DNA of 64,000 nt, taken from NCBI RefSeq assembly GCF_000238075.1, contig NZ_JH414504.1, forward strand, positions 222,095 through 286,094, read 5' to 3'. The stretch is from Oribacterium asaccharolyticum ACB7 (GTDB lineage Bacteria; Bacillota; Clostridia; Lachnospirales; Lachnospiraceae). This document shows, in pieces, positions 43,924 through 51,451 of this stretch (its first letter is position 1; every line of letters begins with the position of its first letter). The notes under the pieces are model-generated. The model did not search any database and was not told the origin of the DNA. It saw only the letters and a program-made list of their open reading frames with translations. The translations under genes were made by a program, and so were the position numbers.

Positions 43924-44035
43924 CGTTCTTCCTCCTTTCTTATGTATTTAGCTACGGCAATAGCTATAAAACGACTATAAAGCGTTCCGGGAGGAAAGAA
44001 CAATAAAGAGATTTTATATCTAGGAGAGTAAAAAA

Positions 44036-44239
44036 ATGAGAGTTTACATAGACATTAGTCAGTCAGCCTTTACGCACTTCTCAAACGAAGCAAAGGAGCA
44101 AGGAATACTGGTTAGGACATTGATTGCAGGAGAGGTGGAAGCGCTTTACTGCAATGCTCTTGAAGAAAAGTGGAGAGAAGAAGACTTCGAGGAAGAACTA
44201 AAAAGCGAAAGAAGACGGGAAGAGGAGGACTATGAGTGA
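44036..44239 (+). CDS. Hypothetical phage protein
   Basis: A 67-residue protein: a start that could form a short ribbon-helix-helix (MRVYIDISQSAFTHFSNEAKEQG) and a very acidic/basic tail. RBS AGGAGAG. It overlaps the next gene. Confidence 0.6.
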   Translation: MRVYIDISQSAFTHFSNEAKEQGILVRTLIAGEVEALYCNALEEKWREEDFEEELKSERRREEEDYE

Positions 44240-44457
44240 TGCAATATTCAATATTCGAGATTGCGAAGGCCTTACGACTTAGCCCGCAAGAATACCAGAA
44301 AAAACTTGATAATAATACCCTAAATCTTGGACAAATTACGATTGTGTCTAAATGTATGGGGATCACTCCGGAACAAACCGCTAAGATGTTTTTTCCTAGA
44401 TTTATGTACCGGAAGAGTTTGATAAAGAGAAACGGAGGTGCTTTATGCCACTTGTAA
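44239..44457 (+). CDS. Small putative HTH-like phage protein
   Basis: A 72-residue protein starting at ATG 44239 within TGATG, so it is coupled to the gene before (GTG 44236 is an alternative). The pattern IFEIAKALRLSPQEYQKKL...LNLGQITIVSKCMGITPEQ looks like an XRE-type helix-turn-helix but without certainty. Confidence 0.55.
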   Translation: MQYSIFEIAKALRLSPQEYQKKLDNNTLNLGQITIVSKCMGITPEQTAKMFFPRFMYRKSLIKRNGGALCHL

Positions 44458-44684
44458 AGCTGGATAAAAATTACCAGGCTGAAATGCTTGATAGAGAAGT
44501 AAGAAAGCGGAAAGCCGAGTTCAGGATAACAAACCGAGATATGGCCGGCTGGCTTGGAGTGTCCGAGCGGGGGCTTGTTTATAAAAGAAAGTATGGAACG
44601 TACACGCTGAAAGATCTAAGCATTATATTTGACCGTTTTCAGTTCCCAATTGAGACAATAGGAAAGGTGTTTAGGAAGGCATAG
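44445..44684 (+). CDS. Small DNA-binding-like phage protein
   Basis: A 79-residue protein with ITNRDMAGWLGVSERGLVYKRKYGTYTLKDLSIIFD, which fits a helix-turn-helix. RBS GGAGGTG precedes the ATG, inside the end of the previous gene. Confidence 0.6.
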   Translation: MPLVKLDKNYQAEMLDREVRKRKAEFRITNRDMAGWLGVSERGLVYKRKYGTYTLKDLSIIFDRFQFPIETIGKVFRKA

Positions 44685-44688
44685 GACG

Positions 44689-44994
44689 ATGAAGATAGTT
44701 TCAAGAGGGCTGTTAGGTATAAATATATTTTTCTTTATGACAGTTGTATCTGCGTTAGATTGTGAAGCAATTCCCGCCACGACTCTTGTTGAATGTATGT
44801 TATTAAGCATGATTCTCGGAGTATTGCTAGTCTATTACATAGACTTATTAAATTATGATGAGAAGAGGAGGCGCAGTAAAGCACGTGAAAGCAAGAGGAA
44901 GGTTAACAAATGTACAAGTCCCGTTCAGAGCAAAATATCCGGTTATATCCTTCGAGATACAAGCAGATCCAGAGGACTTAGAAAAGTACATTGA
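44689..44994 (+). CDS. Small membrane protein, uncertain extent
   Basis: A 101-residue frame with two hydrophobic segments (about residues 7-25 and 34-52) then a basic tail. The last ~110 bases overlap the next gene, which has stronger coding signals, so the true protein may be shorter or absent. RBS is weak (TAGGA). Confidence 0.45.
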   Translation: MKIVSRGLLGINIFFFMTVVSALDCEAIPATTLVECMLLSMILGVLLVYYIDLLNYDEKRRRSKARESKRKVNKCTSPVQSKISGYILRDTSRSRGLRKVH

Positions 44995-45406
44995 TAAGGA
45001 TTTAGATATAAATTTTTCCAAGCACAGAAGACACCGTAGCCTTGATGCAAATGCTTGTCTTTGGGCTTGTATCGGAGACATTGCAAAGGTGCTGCATCAA
45101 GACGCTTGGGAAGTTTACCTCCTTATGATTGAGAGGTATGGAAAATTCACTCATATCCTTGTTAGGCCGGAGGTGGTAGAGGCGGTCAGAGCTCAGTGGA
45201 GGGAGACAAAAATAGTAGGAGAAACAACAGTAGACGGAAACCCAATGATACAAATGCTTTGTTACTTCGGTTCAAGCACATATAACAGTGCGGAGTTTGC
45301 CAGCTTACTTGACGGAGTAATATCCGAGATGAAAGAAATGGGGTTAGAAACGCCGCCTTCGGAGGAAATGAGAGCGCTCATTGCTGAATTGGAAAGGAAG
45401 AGGTAG
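44885..45406 (+). CDS. Conserved phage early protein (recombination/replication-associated type)
   Basis: A 173-residue protein if it starts at GTG 44885 (VKARGRLTNVQVPF), the form common in relatives; an ATG at 44855 is possible. The conserved core RHRSLDANACLWACIGDIAKVLH is typical of a family common in Firmicute phages, located near replication genes. Function is not established. Confidence 0.65.
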   Translation: MKARGRLTNVQVPFRAKYPVISFEIQADPEDLEKYIDKDLDINFSKHRRHRSLDANACLWACIGDIAKVLHQDAWEVYLLMIERYGKFTHILVRPEVVEAVRAQWRETKIVGETTVDGNPMIQMLCYFGSSTYNSAEFASLLDGVISEMKEMGLETPPSEEMRALIAELERKR

Positions 45407-45412
45407 AAATCA

Positions 45413-45595
45413 TTGAAAATCGAAAACTTTGAGGAAGCATTCAAAGGAATCATAGCCGGACTCGACTATTTAACCATAAAGAAACTGGAGTACGAGTTTA
45501 GGCGATGGGAAAACGGTCTAGGGCCAAAACTTAAACTAAGTGAAAATGAAATTTTGACTTTAAATTATATCAAGGATAAAGCGAAGAAATGCTAG
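45413..45595 (+). CDS. Hypothetical phage protein
   Basis: A 60-residue helical protein that starts at TTG 45413 after GGAAGAGG. Family not recognised. It precedes the replication protein gene by 10 bases. Confidence 0.5.
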   Translation: MKIENFEEAFKGIIAGLDYLTIKKLEYEFRRWENGLGPKLKLSENEILTLNYIKDKAKKC

Positions 45596-45605
45596 GGGGT
45601 AGCAA

Positions 45606-46340
45606 ATGGCAATAACAACGATAGAAAAAGAATCTTATATGCTTTATAGGGGCTGGAATCCTTTGTTTGAGAACCTGCCAAAGGAACAGCTTGGGGAGTT
45701 GTTTTATGCGATTTGTTGTTACCAGAGCGGAAAAGAATACACGATAGAGAATCCGTTGATTAAGGGCGTGTTTGAAATGGTGCTAATGCAGTTTCAAAAG
45801 GATGAAGCAAGCTACAAGGAAAAGTGTGAAGCAAAAGCCAAAAACGGGAAAAAGGGAGCAGAAAGTAGATGGCAGGACAATGGCAAGTGCCAAACAGAAG
45901 AAAATACAGATGATTCAGAGAATGGCAAAAATGGCAAGTGTCATTCTGAAGATGGCAAAAATGGCAAGTGCTATTTTCGCCATACCGAGGAAAAAAACGA
46001 AATGGCAAAAATGGCTATAGAGGAAGAGGAAGAGGATAAGGAAGAGGTAGAGGAGGTACCTACGGTACCAAAAAAGAGAGAGGCGCGTAAACGCTCCTCC
46101 ACTCCCTCTGTCGACGAGGTTCGCGAATACTGCTTTGAGAGGGGGAATGGCGTGGATGCTGAAACCTTCGTGGATTTTTATGCCTCAAAAGGCTGGAAGG
46201 TAGGGAATGCGCCTATGAAGGACTGGAAGGCAGCAGTCCGAACGTGGGAGAAACGAGATAACCGTGCTGCACCGAGGGCAAAGCCAATAGACACGAATGA
46301 TTATTTGCTTGGAATCATCGAGGGAGGTAGTGCATCATGA
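45606..46340 (+). CDS. DUF6291-type phage replication initiator-like protein
   Basis: A 244-residue protein. The N-terminal domain (YRGWNPLFENLPKEQLGELFYAICCY) matches DUF6291, found in phage replication proteins. The C-terminal part (VREYCFERGNGVDAETFVDFY...WKVGNAPMKDWKAAVRTWE) matches the end of DnaD/O-like replisome organisers. Between them is a low-complexity region with repeats of NGKC and Glu. It likely opens the phage origin or recruits helicase. It overlaps the helicase loader gene by 4 bases. Confidence 0.75.
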   Translation: MAITTIEKESYMLYRGWNPLFENLPKEQLGELFYAICCYQSGKEYTIENPLIKGVFEMVLMQFQKDEASYKEKCEAKAKNGKKGAESRWQDNGKCQTEENTDDSENGKNGKCHSEDGKNGKCYFRHTEEKNEMAKMAIEEEEEDKEEVEEVPTVPKKREARKRSSTPSVDEVREYCFERGNGVDAETFVDFYASKGWKVGNAPMKDWKAAVRTWEKRDNRAAPRAKPIDTNDYLLGIIEGGSAS

Positions 46341-46912
46341 CAAAGGCAGAGGTTGCGAAACTGATTTATGTCGTAAAAGCGACGTATCCTTCGCCATTTC
46401 AAAAATACACAACGCAGGACCTTGAAAACATGATATCCGCATGGATTATGGTCATGTCAGACTATACATACGAGCAAGCTTCGGCAGGGCTTAAGGTGTA
46501 TTTGTCGAGCGATACGAAAGGTTTTCCACCTTCTCCCGGGCAGATAGTTGACAACATCCTGAAGATTAGCAGTCCGCCTGTGTACGAGCTCAATGGCATG
46601 GAAGCCTGGAGCGTAGTCAGAAAGGCCATGCAAAACAGTGCGTACAACGCCGAAGAAGAGTTTGAAAAATTGCCAAAGGCTTGCCAAAGGGCGATAGGGA
46701 GTGCAAGCAATCTCCGGGAAATGGGACAGCTGAAAGTTGAGGTTGTGGAGACTGTGGAACAGTCGAATTTTATAAAGGCGTACAACACCTACAAGGAGCG
46801 TGAACGTGAGGATTCAAAGATTCCAAGCGAAATCAAAGCCTTGATAGATAAAGCCATATCTGAGAAAAGAGCGCTTGAAACGAGACCTATGTGTGAACTG
46901 GAGGCAAGATGA
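46337..46912 (+). CDS. Replicative helicase loader/inhibitor (G40P-loader-like)
   Basis: A 191-residue protein. The N-terminal part MTKAEVAKLIYVVKATYPSPF with WIMVMSDYTYEQASAGLKVYL, and the linker GFPPSPGQIVDNI, match the loader/inhibitor of phage G40P-type helicase. It would load the host or phage DnaB-type helicase; no phage helicase gene is visible here, so host DnaB is the likely partner. Confidence 0.75.
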   Translation: MTKAEVAKLIYVVKATYPSPFQKYTTQDLENMISAWIMVMSDYTYEQASAGLKVYLSSDTKGFPPSPGQIVDNILKISSPPVYELNGMEAWSVVRKAMQNSAYNAEEEFEKLPKACQRAIGSASNLREMGQLKVEVVETVEQSNFIKAYNTYKEREREDSKIPSEIKALIDKAISEKRALETRPMCELEAR

Positions 46913-47178
46913 AAAGCATAATTCCGGGAGAAGATGACAAGAGATGCTTTATCTGCCAGAAATACGGGCCGGAACATGTCCATCATTGCTTGCATGGCCC
47001 ATATAGATGGCTTGCAGATAAATACGGTTTAACGGTGCACTTATGTGTTTCTTGCCACATGCTGTTGCATGACAAGGGAAGATATGACAGGGAACTGGAG
47101 GCACTGGCACAAGAAGCATTTGAAAGTAAATATAGTCATGAGGAATTCATGCAGATATTTCAAAAAAATTGGAGGTAG
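46909..47178 (+). CDS. Small HNH-like zinc protein
   Basis: An 89-residue protein with CFICQKYG, VHHCLHGPYRWLADKYGLTVHLCVSCHMLLHD. The paired Cys and the HH/H residues look like a beta-beta-alpha metal finger of HNH type. Common between replication and ssb genes in Firmicute phages; activity not known. Starts 4 bases before the end of the previous gene. Confidence 0.65.
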   Translation: MKSIIPGEDDKRCFICQKYGPEHVHHCLHGPYRWLADKYGLTVHLCVSCHMLLHDKGRYDRELEALAQEAFESKYSHEEFMQIFQKNWR

Positions 47179-47181
47179 TAC

Positions 47182-47592
47182 ATGAATCATATTTGTTTAA
47201 TTGGCAGACTTACTGCGGATCCGGAGGTTAGGTACACGCAAGGAGAAAAGCCTATGGCTGTGGCAAGATATACCCTTGCTGTAGATAGACCGAGGAGAGC
47301 AGAAGGGCAGCAGGCTGCTGATTTCATTCGTTGCGTGGCCTTTGGAAATACTGCAGAATTTGCTGAAAAGTATCTCCATAAGGGGAATAAGATCGCTTTA
47401 GAGGGGCGCATTCAAACAGGAAGCTATGACGACAAAGATGGAAAAAAGGTTTACACAACGGATGTAATCGTAAATCATCACTCTTTCTGCGAGAGTGCAG
47501 GAAATGCACCTTCAAAATCCATCACCACGGATGAGAACGGCTTTATGTCGATTCCCGACGGACTGGAAGATGACGGACTACCGTTTAACTAA
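47182..47592 (+). CDS. ssb: Single-stranded DNA-binding protein
   Basis: A 136-residue OB-fold SSB. Signature start MNHICLIGRLTADPEVRYT, core IRCVAFGNTAEFAEKYL and KVYTTDVIVNHHSF, and the acidic C-terminal tail DDGLPFN used to recruit replication partners. Confidence 0.95.
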   Translation: MNHICLIGRLTADPEVRYTQGEKPMAVARYTLAVDRPRRAEGQQAADFIRCVAFGNTAEFAEKYLHKGNKIALEGRIQTGSYDDKDGKKVYTTDVIVNHHSFCESAGNAPSKSITTDENGFMSIPDGLEDDGLPFN

Positions 47593-47677
47593 TTTAACAA
47601 GTGTAAACCAATAGTTGATAGTTCAAAAAGAAAGGGGCAGGGTTGGCGCCGCAATACTATAGTTCCCCTTTTGAGGC

Positions 47678-48922
47678 ATGAAAAAATTAACGGTAAATGA
47701 ATTGTTTGCAGGGATCGGAGCATTCCGAAAGGCATTAATCAATCAAAATATCCCGCATGAAATTGTTGGGATAAGCGAGATAGACAAGTATGCGATTAAG
47801 TCATACGAAGCGATGTACGGAGAAACGAGGAACTACGGGGATATAAGCAAGATAGAACGACTGGACTATGCGGATCTATGGACTTATGGCTTTCCTTGTC
47901 AAGATATATCCTTGGCCGGAGATATGAAAGGTATAGTCAAGGGAGAGACGAGAAGCGGTCTGCTCCATGAGGTGGAAAGGCTTTTGGAAGTGGCGAAGGA
48001 AGAAGGTACGCTGCCTAAGTTCTTGATAATGGAGAATGTGAAAAATCTTGTGTCAAAGAAGTTTATAGGGGATTTCCAAAGATGGATAGACAAGCTTTCT
48101 GACCTTGGTTATACGACTGAGTGGAAAGTGCTTATAGCTTCTGATTATGGGATTCCACAGAGAAGAGAACGAGTGTTTGCAGTATCTGTAAGAAAGGATA
48201 GGGGGGGGTACAGCTTCCCGGAACCTATGCCGCTTGAAAAGAAATTCAGAGATTTATTGGAGGAAGAAGTAGAGGAAAAGTATTTCCTAAAATCGGAAAC
48301 ATTTGAATATCTAAAAAGCCACTCTGAAGAGTGCAAAGGAAAAGGTTATGGGTTTCGGTTTTCTCCTGTCGTAAGAGATGAATGTGAGATTGCAAAAACA
48401 ATTACTACAGAGATTGGAAAGATAAGAATGGATGATAATTTCATTCAGGAAAAGACTTGTAAGCAAGTAGGGAAGCTTGTGGGGGACAAGTGGAAAACGC
48501 AACATGAACGATCGAGCCGTGTATGGGGAACTGATTCGCTTTGTCCAACTCTAACAACTTGTACCGGTGGGGGGCAAGAGGTAAAAATCATTGTTCCGGA
48601 AGCCACAAAGAAAGGCTATGCCGTAGCAGAAAAGGGCGATTCTATAGATATAGCCTATATCAATCAAAACAAGCGCAGGGCACGGGTTGACAAAGAACGG
48701 GCACACACGATAACCACTTCCCCGCAGATTGGAACGCTTACGAATCATGGCGTGCGGAAATTAACGCCTAGAGAGTGCTGGCGACTTATGGGATTTACTG
48801 ATAGTGATTTTGATAAGGCACGGGCGGTTTGTAGTGACACACAACTTTATAAGCAGGCAGGAAATAGTATTGTGGTAAATGTTCTTGAGGAGATACTAAA
48901 GAAACTTGTCCGAATTAATTGA
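47678..48922 (+). CDS. DNA (cytosine-5) methyltransferase
   Basis: A 414-residue C5-methyltransferase. SAM motif LFAGIGAFRKAL, catalytic Cys74 in GFPCQDISLAG, ENVKNL (motif VI), QRRERVFAVS (motif VIII) and QAGNSIVVNV (motif X) are present. The recognition domain lies between about residues 190 and 340. No restriction enzyme gene is beside it, so it is probably an orphan protecting phage DNA. The RBS is weak; a hairpin (AAAGGGG/CCCCTTT) spans 47632-47665 just before the start. Confidence 0.92.
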   Translation: MKKLTVNELFAGIGAFRKALINQNIPHEIVGISEIDKYAIKSYEAMYGETRNYGDISKIERLDYADLWTYGFPCQDISLAGDMKGIVKGETRSGLLHEVERLLEVAKEEGTLPKFLIMENVKNLVSKKFIGDFQRWIDKLSDLGYTTEWKVLIASDYGIPQRRERVFAVSVRKDRGGYSFPEPMPLEKKFRDLLEEEVEEKYFLKSETFEYLKSHSEECKGKGYGFRFSPVVRDECEIAKTITTEIGKIRMDDNFIQEKTCKQVGKLVGDKWKTQHERSSRVWGTDSLCPTLTTCTGGGQEVKIIVPEATKKGYAVAEKGDSIDIAYINQNKRRARVDKERAHTITTSPQIGTLTNHGVRKLTPRECWRLMGFTDSDFDKARAVCSDTQLYKQAGNSIVVNVLEEILKKLVRIN

Positions 48923-48938
48923 TTGCGGAAGGAGAAAC

Positions 48939-49133
48939 ATGAGAAGTTTTCAAGAGTTCAAGTGGCTGTCAACGCCATTCACAGAGGAAGAAGCAAAGGC
49001 CGTGAAGAAGGCTTTTGAGCAAGTGTCTTTGAGAGAACCGCTATTCATGGAGGACGAGTGGAAGTGGAGCAAAGAAAAGACTCTTGATTGGTGGAGAAGA
49101 AAAGAGGTGCAAGCCAATGAGAAACTACAATGA
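48939..49133 (+). CDS. Hypothetical phage protein
   Basis: A 64-residue protein; ATG 48939 follows GGAAGGAG. Motif WKWSKEKTLDWWRRKE is Trp-rich. Overlaps the next gene by 17 bases. Family not recognised. Confidence 0.55.
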   Translation: MRSFQEFKWLSTPFTEEEAKAVKKAFEQVSLREPLFMEDEWKWSKEKTLDWWRRKEVQANEKLQ

Positions 49134-49365
49134 ATTTAAGGACTATTTGAAGCAGAGAACTGACACTTCGAACAACGACTTCCGCAGAAGATGCCTTGTT
49201 GAATGCTTGGATGACTATATGGATGAACTTTTAGACCGTAGAAACATCCACGAATCCGATAGCGAAGAGTACAGGAAGCTTGAAAAGCGAAGGGTAGAAC
49301 TTAGTAAGCTGATTGAGGTTATAAGCGAGGAAAGGCGACTGGCGAAGCTATACAAAATGCCTTGA
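49117..49365 (+). CDS. Hypothetical phage protein
   Basis: An 82-residue, highly charged, probably all-helical protein; ATG 49117 follows AGAGGTG. Function unknown. Confidence 0.55.
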   Translation: MRNYNEFKDYLKQRTDTSNNDFRRRCLVECLDDYMDELLDRRNIHESDSEEYRKLEKRRVELSKLIEVISEERRLAKLYKMP

Positions 49366-49393
49366 TAAAAACAAGGAATCGAGGTGGGGGTAA

Positions 49394-49627
49394 ATGAAAA
49401 AAAGAATGCGATATATTTGCGAAATGTGTGGAACTGGATATTCCACAAAGGAAGAGGCAGAAGGATGTGAAGCATTACACGAGAAGAATGTAAAACTTAC
49501 TAAGTTTGAGTATGTGTATGGCATGGTAATGCCTAAGTATGTGTATGTTGAAAATGCGGATGGAACAATTAAAGCGAGATATAACTTAATCGGAATCATG
49601 GATTCACGCAATACAGGCAAGAACTAA
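49394..49627 (+). CDS. Small zinc-ribbon phage protein, copy 1
   Basis: A 77-residue protein with RYICEMCGTGYSTKEEAEGCEALH: a CxxC pair plus later Cys and His, as in a C2H2-like finger. RBS GAGGTGGGGG. Paralogous to the next gene. Confidence 0.6.
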   Translation: MKKRMRYICEMCGTGYSTKEEAEGCEALHEKNVKLTKFEYVYGMVMPKYVYVENADGTIKARYNLIGIMDSRNTGKN

Positions 49628-49639
49628 AGAGGTGGAAGA

Positions 49640-49885
49640 ATGAAAAAAATAGAGACGTATCAATGCGAGCTATGCGGAACGGAATATAAAGACAAGAAAC
49701 AAGCGCAAGCGTGTGAACGAGGACACAAGAAAAATCTTAGAGTAGCGGGAAAAGAATATAGCGAAAACGATAAATATGGATTTCCTGAATTTGTTACAGT
49801 GGCGAGTGAAGAACCTTCTCTTTCGGCCGTGTATCAATATAGCAGACTGACGGATGAAAGTTTTTATGGGGGTAATCATGAATGA
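49640..49885 (+). CDS. Small zinc-ribbon phage protein, copy 2
   Basis: An 81-residue paralogue of the preceding protein: TYQCELCGTEYKDKKQAQACERGH with the same Cys/His spacing. The tails differ. Probably a tandem duplication that diverged. Overlaps the next gene by 8 bases. Confidence 0.6.
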   Translation: MKKIETYQCELCGTEYKDKKQAQACERGHKKNLRVAGKEYSENDKYGFPEFVTVASEEPSLSAVYQYSRLTDESFYGGNHE

Positions 49886-50243
49886 GAATATAAAAGACCT
49901 TTTAAGATTGATAGAAGAACATCCCGATTTACCCGTTATCCCTGTAGTGGGGCAAGATATAGTCGCTGACTGTACAGGCGAATGGGTGGCAAGTTTCGGG
50001 AAAGCGGAAGTAAAGAAGATGTGCATATACGGGGAAAATGTGGTTTTTCGAGAGGATAAAAACGCCATTAAAACTGTAGAGGCACTAGAACTTGAAGGGC
50101 TGACCGAAGGACTAACGAGAGAGGAAAGCATAGAAAAGCTAACCGGGTATCTTGATGAACTAGACTGGTTGGAAGCAATCATAGTACACATAGAAACCCC
50201 GATAGTAAATATTCCGGATAATACGGAAAAGATTTACGAGTAA
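49878..50243 (+). CDS. Hypothetical phage protein
   Basis: A 121-residue acidic protein; ATG 49878 follows GGGGGT. LIEEHPDLPVIPVVGQDIV at the start recalls small phage proteins found before late regulators, but I do not recognise the function. Confidence 0.6.
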   Translation: MNENIKDLLRLIEEHPDLPVIPVVGQDIVADCTGEWVASFGKAEVKKMCIYGENVVFREDKNAIKTVEALELEGLTEGLTREESIEKLTGYLDELDWLEAIIVHIETPIVNIPDNTEKIYE

Positions 50244-50355
50244 TAGAATGGAATGCTGATGAAATGAAAAGAGCAAAACTGCAGCAGGATTAGAAAATAT
50301 TTAAACATCGATTCGAATTTTTACTTAGAATTTAACAAGTAAGAAAGGTGGAGAA

Positions 50356-50454
50356 ATGACACTTGATGATTATGCTTTATTGATTTCTCTATGCATCCTA
50401 TTATCGGGGTTAGCGCTGTTGAGTTTTTGGTTTTTAATCAATATCAGGAGGTGA
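50356..50454 (+). CDS. Very small membrane protein (32 residues)
   Basis: ATG 50356 follows AAAGGTGGAG. The product has one hydrophobic helix (YALLISLCILLSGLALLSF) and a short basic end. It ends 2 bases before the GTG start of the late regulator; its stop lies in that gene's RBS. Confidence 0.5.
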   Translation: MTLDDYALLISLCILLSGLALLSFWFLINIRR

Positions 50455-50456
50455 GC

Positions 50457-50903
50457 GTGACTAAAGAACAGCTCAAGAAGTATAGTCGAGAAAAAAGCAG
50501 TATTAAACTTCTTACAGATGAACTAGAACAGATGTGCGGAGAAACAGTCCATGACTACGGATACGACTATACGAAGGGATTCAAACATATCATCCATCTT
50601 GAGGGTTTCAATCAGAAACTCTACAATCAGAGACTTGCAAGACTATCTGAGATAAAAAAAAGAGTAGAAAAGACGGAAAGGTGGATTGAGTCCTTGGAGG
50701 ATGACCGGCTTAGGTTTGTAATCCGCAGCAGGTATTCAGAGGATAGGTCATGGAAATGGATAGCAAAAAAACTTTCAAGTGTTTCAGAAGACTATGTGAG
50801 GATAATGATTCATGACAAATACTTTGAAAGGAATAAAAATAATTCGGAAAATTCGGTTTATTCGGAAAATTCGGATTACAATAACAATGGAGAAGTTGAC
50901 TGA
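50457..50903 (+). CDS. Late transcription regulator, RinA/ArpU-like (sigma-70 region 4-like)
   Basis: A 148-residue protein starting at GTG 50457, 4-6 bases after AGGAGGTG. The C-terminal half reads as a sigma-like helix-turn-helix: LRFVIRSRYSEDRSWKWIAKKLSSVSEDYVRIMIHD. Its position just before the packaging genes is where RinA/ArpU-type activators of late genes sit. The last 25 residues are Asn/Ser/Glu repeats encoded by a 9-base tandem repeat. Confidence 0.75.
   Translation: MTKEQLKKYSREKSSIKLLTDELEQMCGETVHDYGYDYTKGFKHIIHLEGFNQKLYNQRLARLSEIKKRVEKTERWIESLEDDRLRFVIRSRYSEDRSWKWIAKKLSSVSEDYVRIMIHDKYFERNKNNSENSVYSENSDYNNNGEVD
50842..50877 (+). repeat. Four 9-base tandem repeats (ATTCGG-NNN)
   Basis: ATTCGG occurs at 50842, 50851, 50860 and 50869, exactly 9 bases apart, at the 3' end of the late regulator and close to the packaging genes. 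It is in frame and could be protein low complexity, or a DNA-binding iteron. Confidence 0.8.
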
Positions 50904-50926
50904 ACAAACCTCCTTTATATCCATAT

Positions 50927-50967
50927 GGGGCCGTCCTTTGCAAACAAAAGGATGGCTCCAATTTTTA
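50927..50967 (+). terminator. Terminator at the end of the early region
   Basis: GGGGCCGTCCTTT pairs with AAAAGGATGGCTCC through several G-U pairs, followed by AATTTTTAT. It separates the late regulator from the HNH gene. Confidence 0.65.
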
Positions 50968-50985
50968 TACCCGGAAGGAGGAGCC

Positions 50986-51375
50986 ATGAAAAAGCTATGC
51001 CCTATATGCGGTAAACTTCACAGCTTAGGAGAAACTTGTAAGCCGTATGTTCGTATGACGGATAAGCTGACAGAGCAGAGAAGGTTCAGAAACTCTACTG
51101 CATGGAAGAAGAAGCGAGAGGAGATTAAAGAAAGAGACAAGTATCTATGTGTGTATTGTTTGCAGGTGGACAGAGTAATTACTAGAGACAGCTTAGAAGT
51201 TCATCACATAGTAAAGATATCTGCTAGTGAAGAAGGTAAGCTTAAGGATGAGAATCTTATTACACTTTGCAGATACCATCACGAGATGGCAGAGAAGAAT
51301 ATGATAAGTAAAGAGGAGTTATACAGCTTAGTTAACAAGGTGGAGCACGGTGAAGGGGTACCCCCCTGGGGTTGA
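50986..51375 (+). CDS. HNH endonuclease (packaging-associated type)
   Basis: A 129-residue HNH nuclease. The N-terminus has a zinc knuckle (CPICGKLH...C), then CVYC, EVHHIVKIS and the final LITLCRYHHEM of the beta-beta-alpha metal fold. ATG 50986 follows GGAAGGAGG. In HK97-like phages an HNH gene beside the terminase assists cleavage at cos during packaging; the location fits this role. Confidence 0.88.
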   Translation: MKKLCPICGKLHSLGETCKPYVRMTDKLTEQRRFRNSTAWKKKREEIKERDKYLCVYCLQVDRVITRDSLEVHHIVKISASEEGKLKDENLITLCRYHHEMAEKNMISKEELYSLVNKVEHGEGVPPWG

Positions 51376-51451
51376 CAATAATAAATTTATTAAAAATTAA
51401 GCACCGACGCCCCACCTTTCTTCACAACAATTATTATTTCAGGGGGATTTT
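51376..51451 (+). other. Possible packaging (cos) region
   Basis: A 76-base gap between the HNH gene and the ParB-like gene, A/T-rich in the middle and with short G/C tracts at both ends. Its position is where cos sites often lie, but no cleavage site can be recognised. Confidence 0.25.

Noticed and set aside
50812..50985. Longer N-terminus for the HNH nuclease
   Set aside because: The upstream part overlaps the late regulator and a terminator; the ATG at 50986 has a strong RBS.
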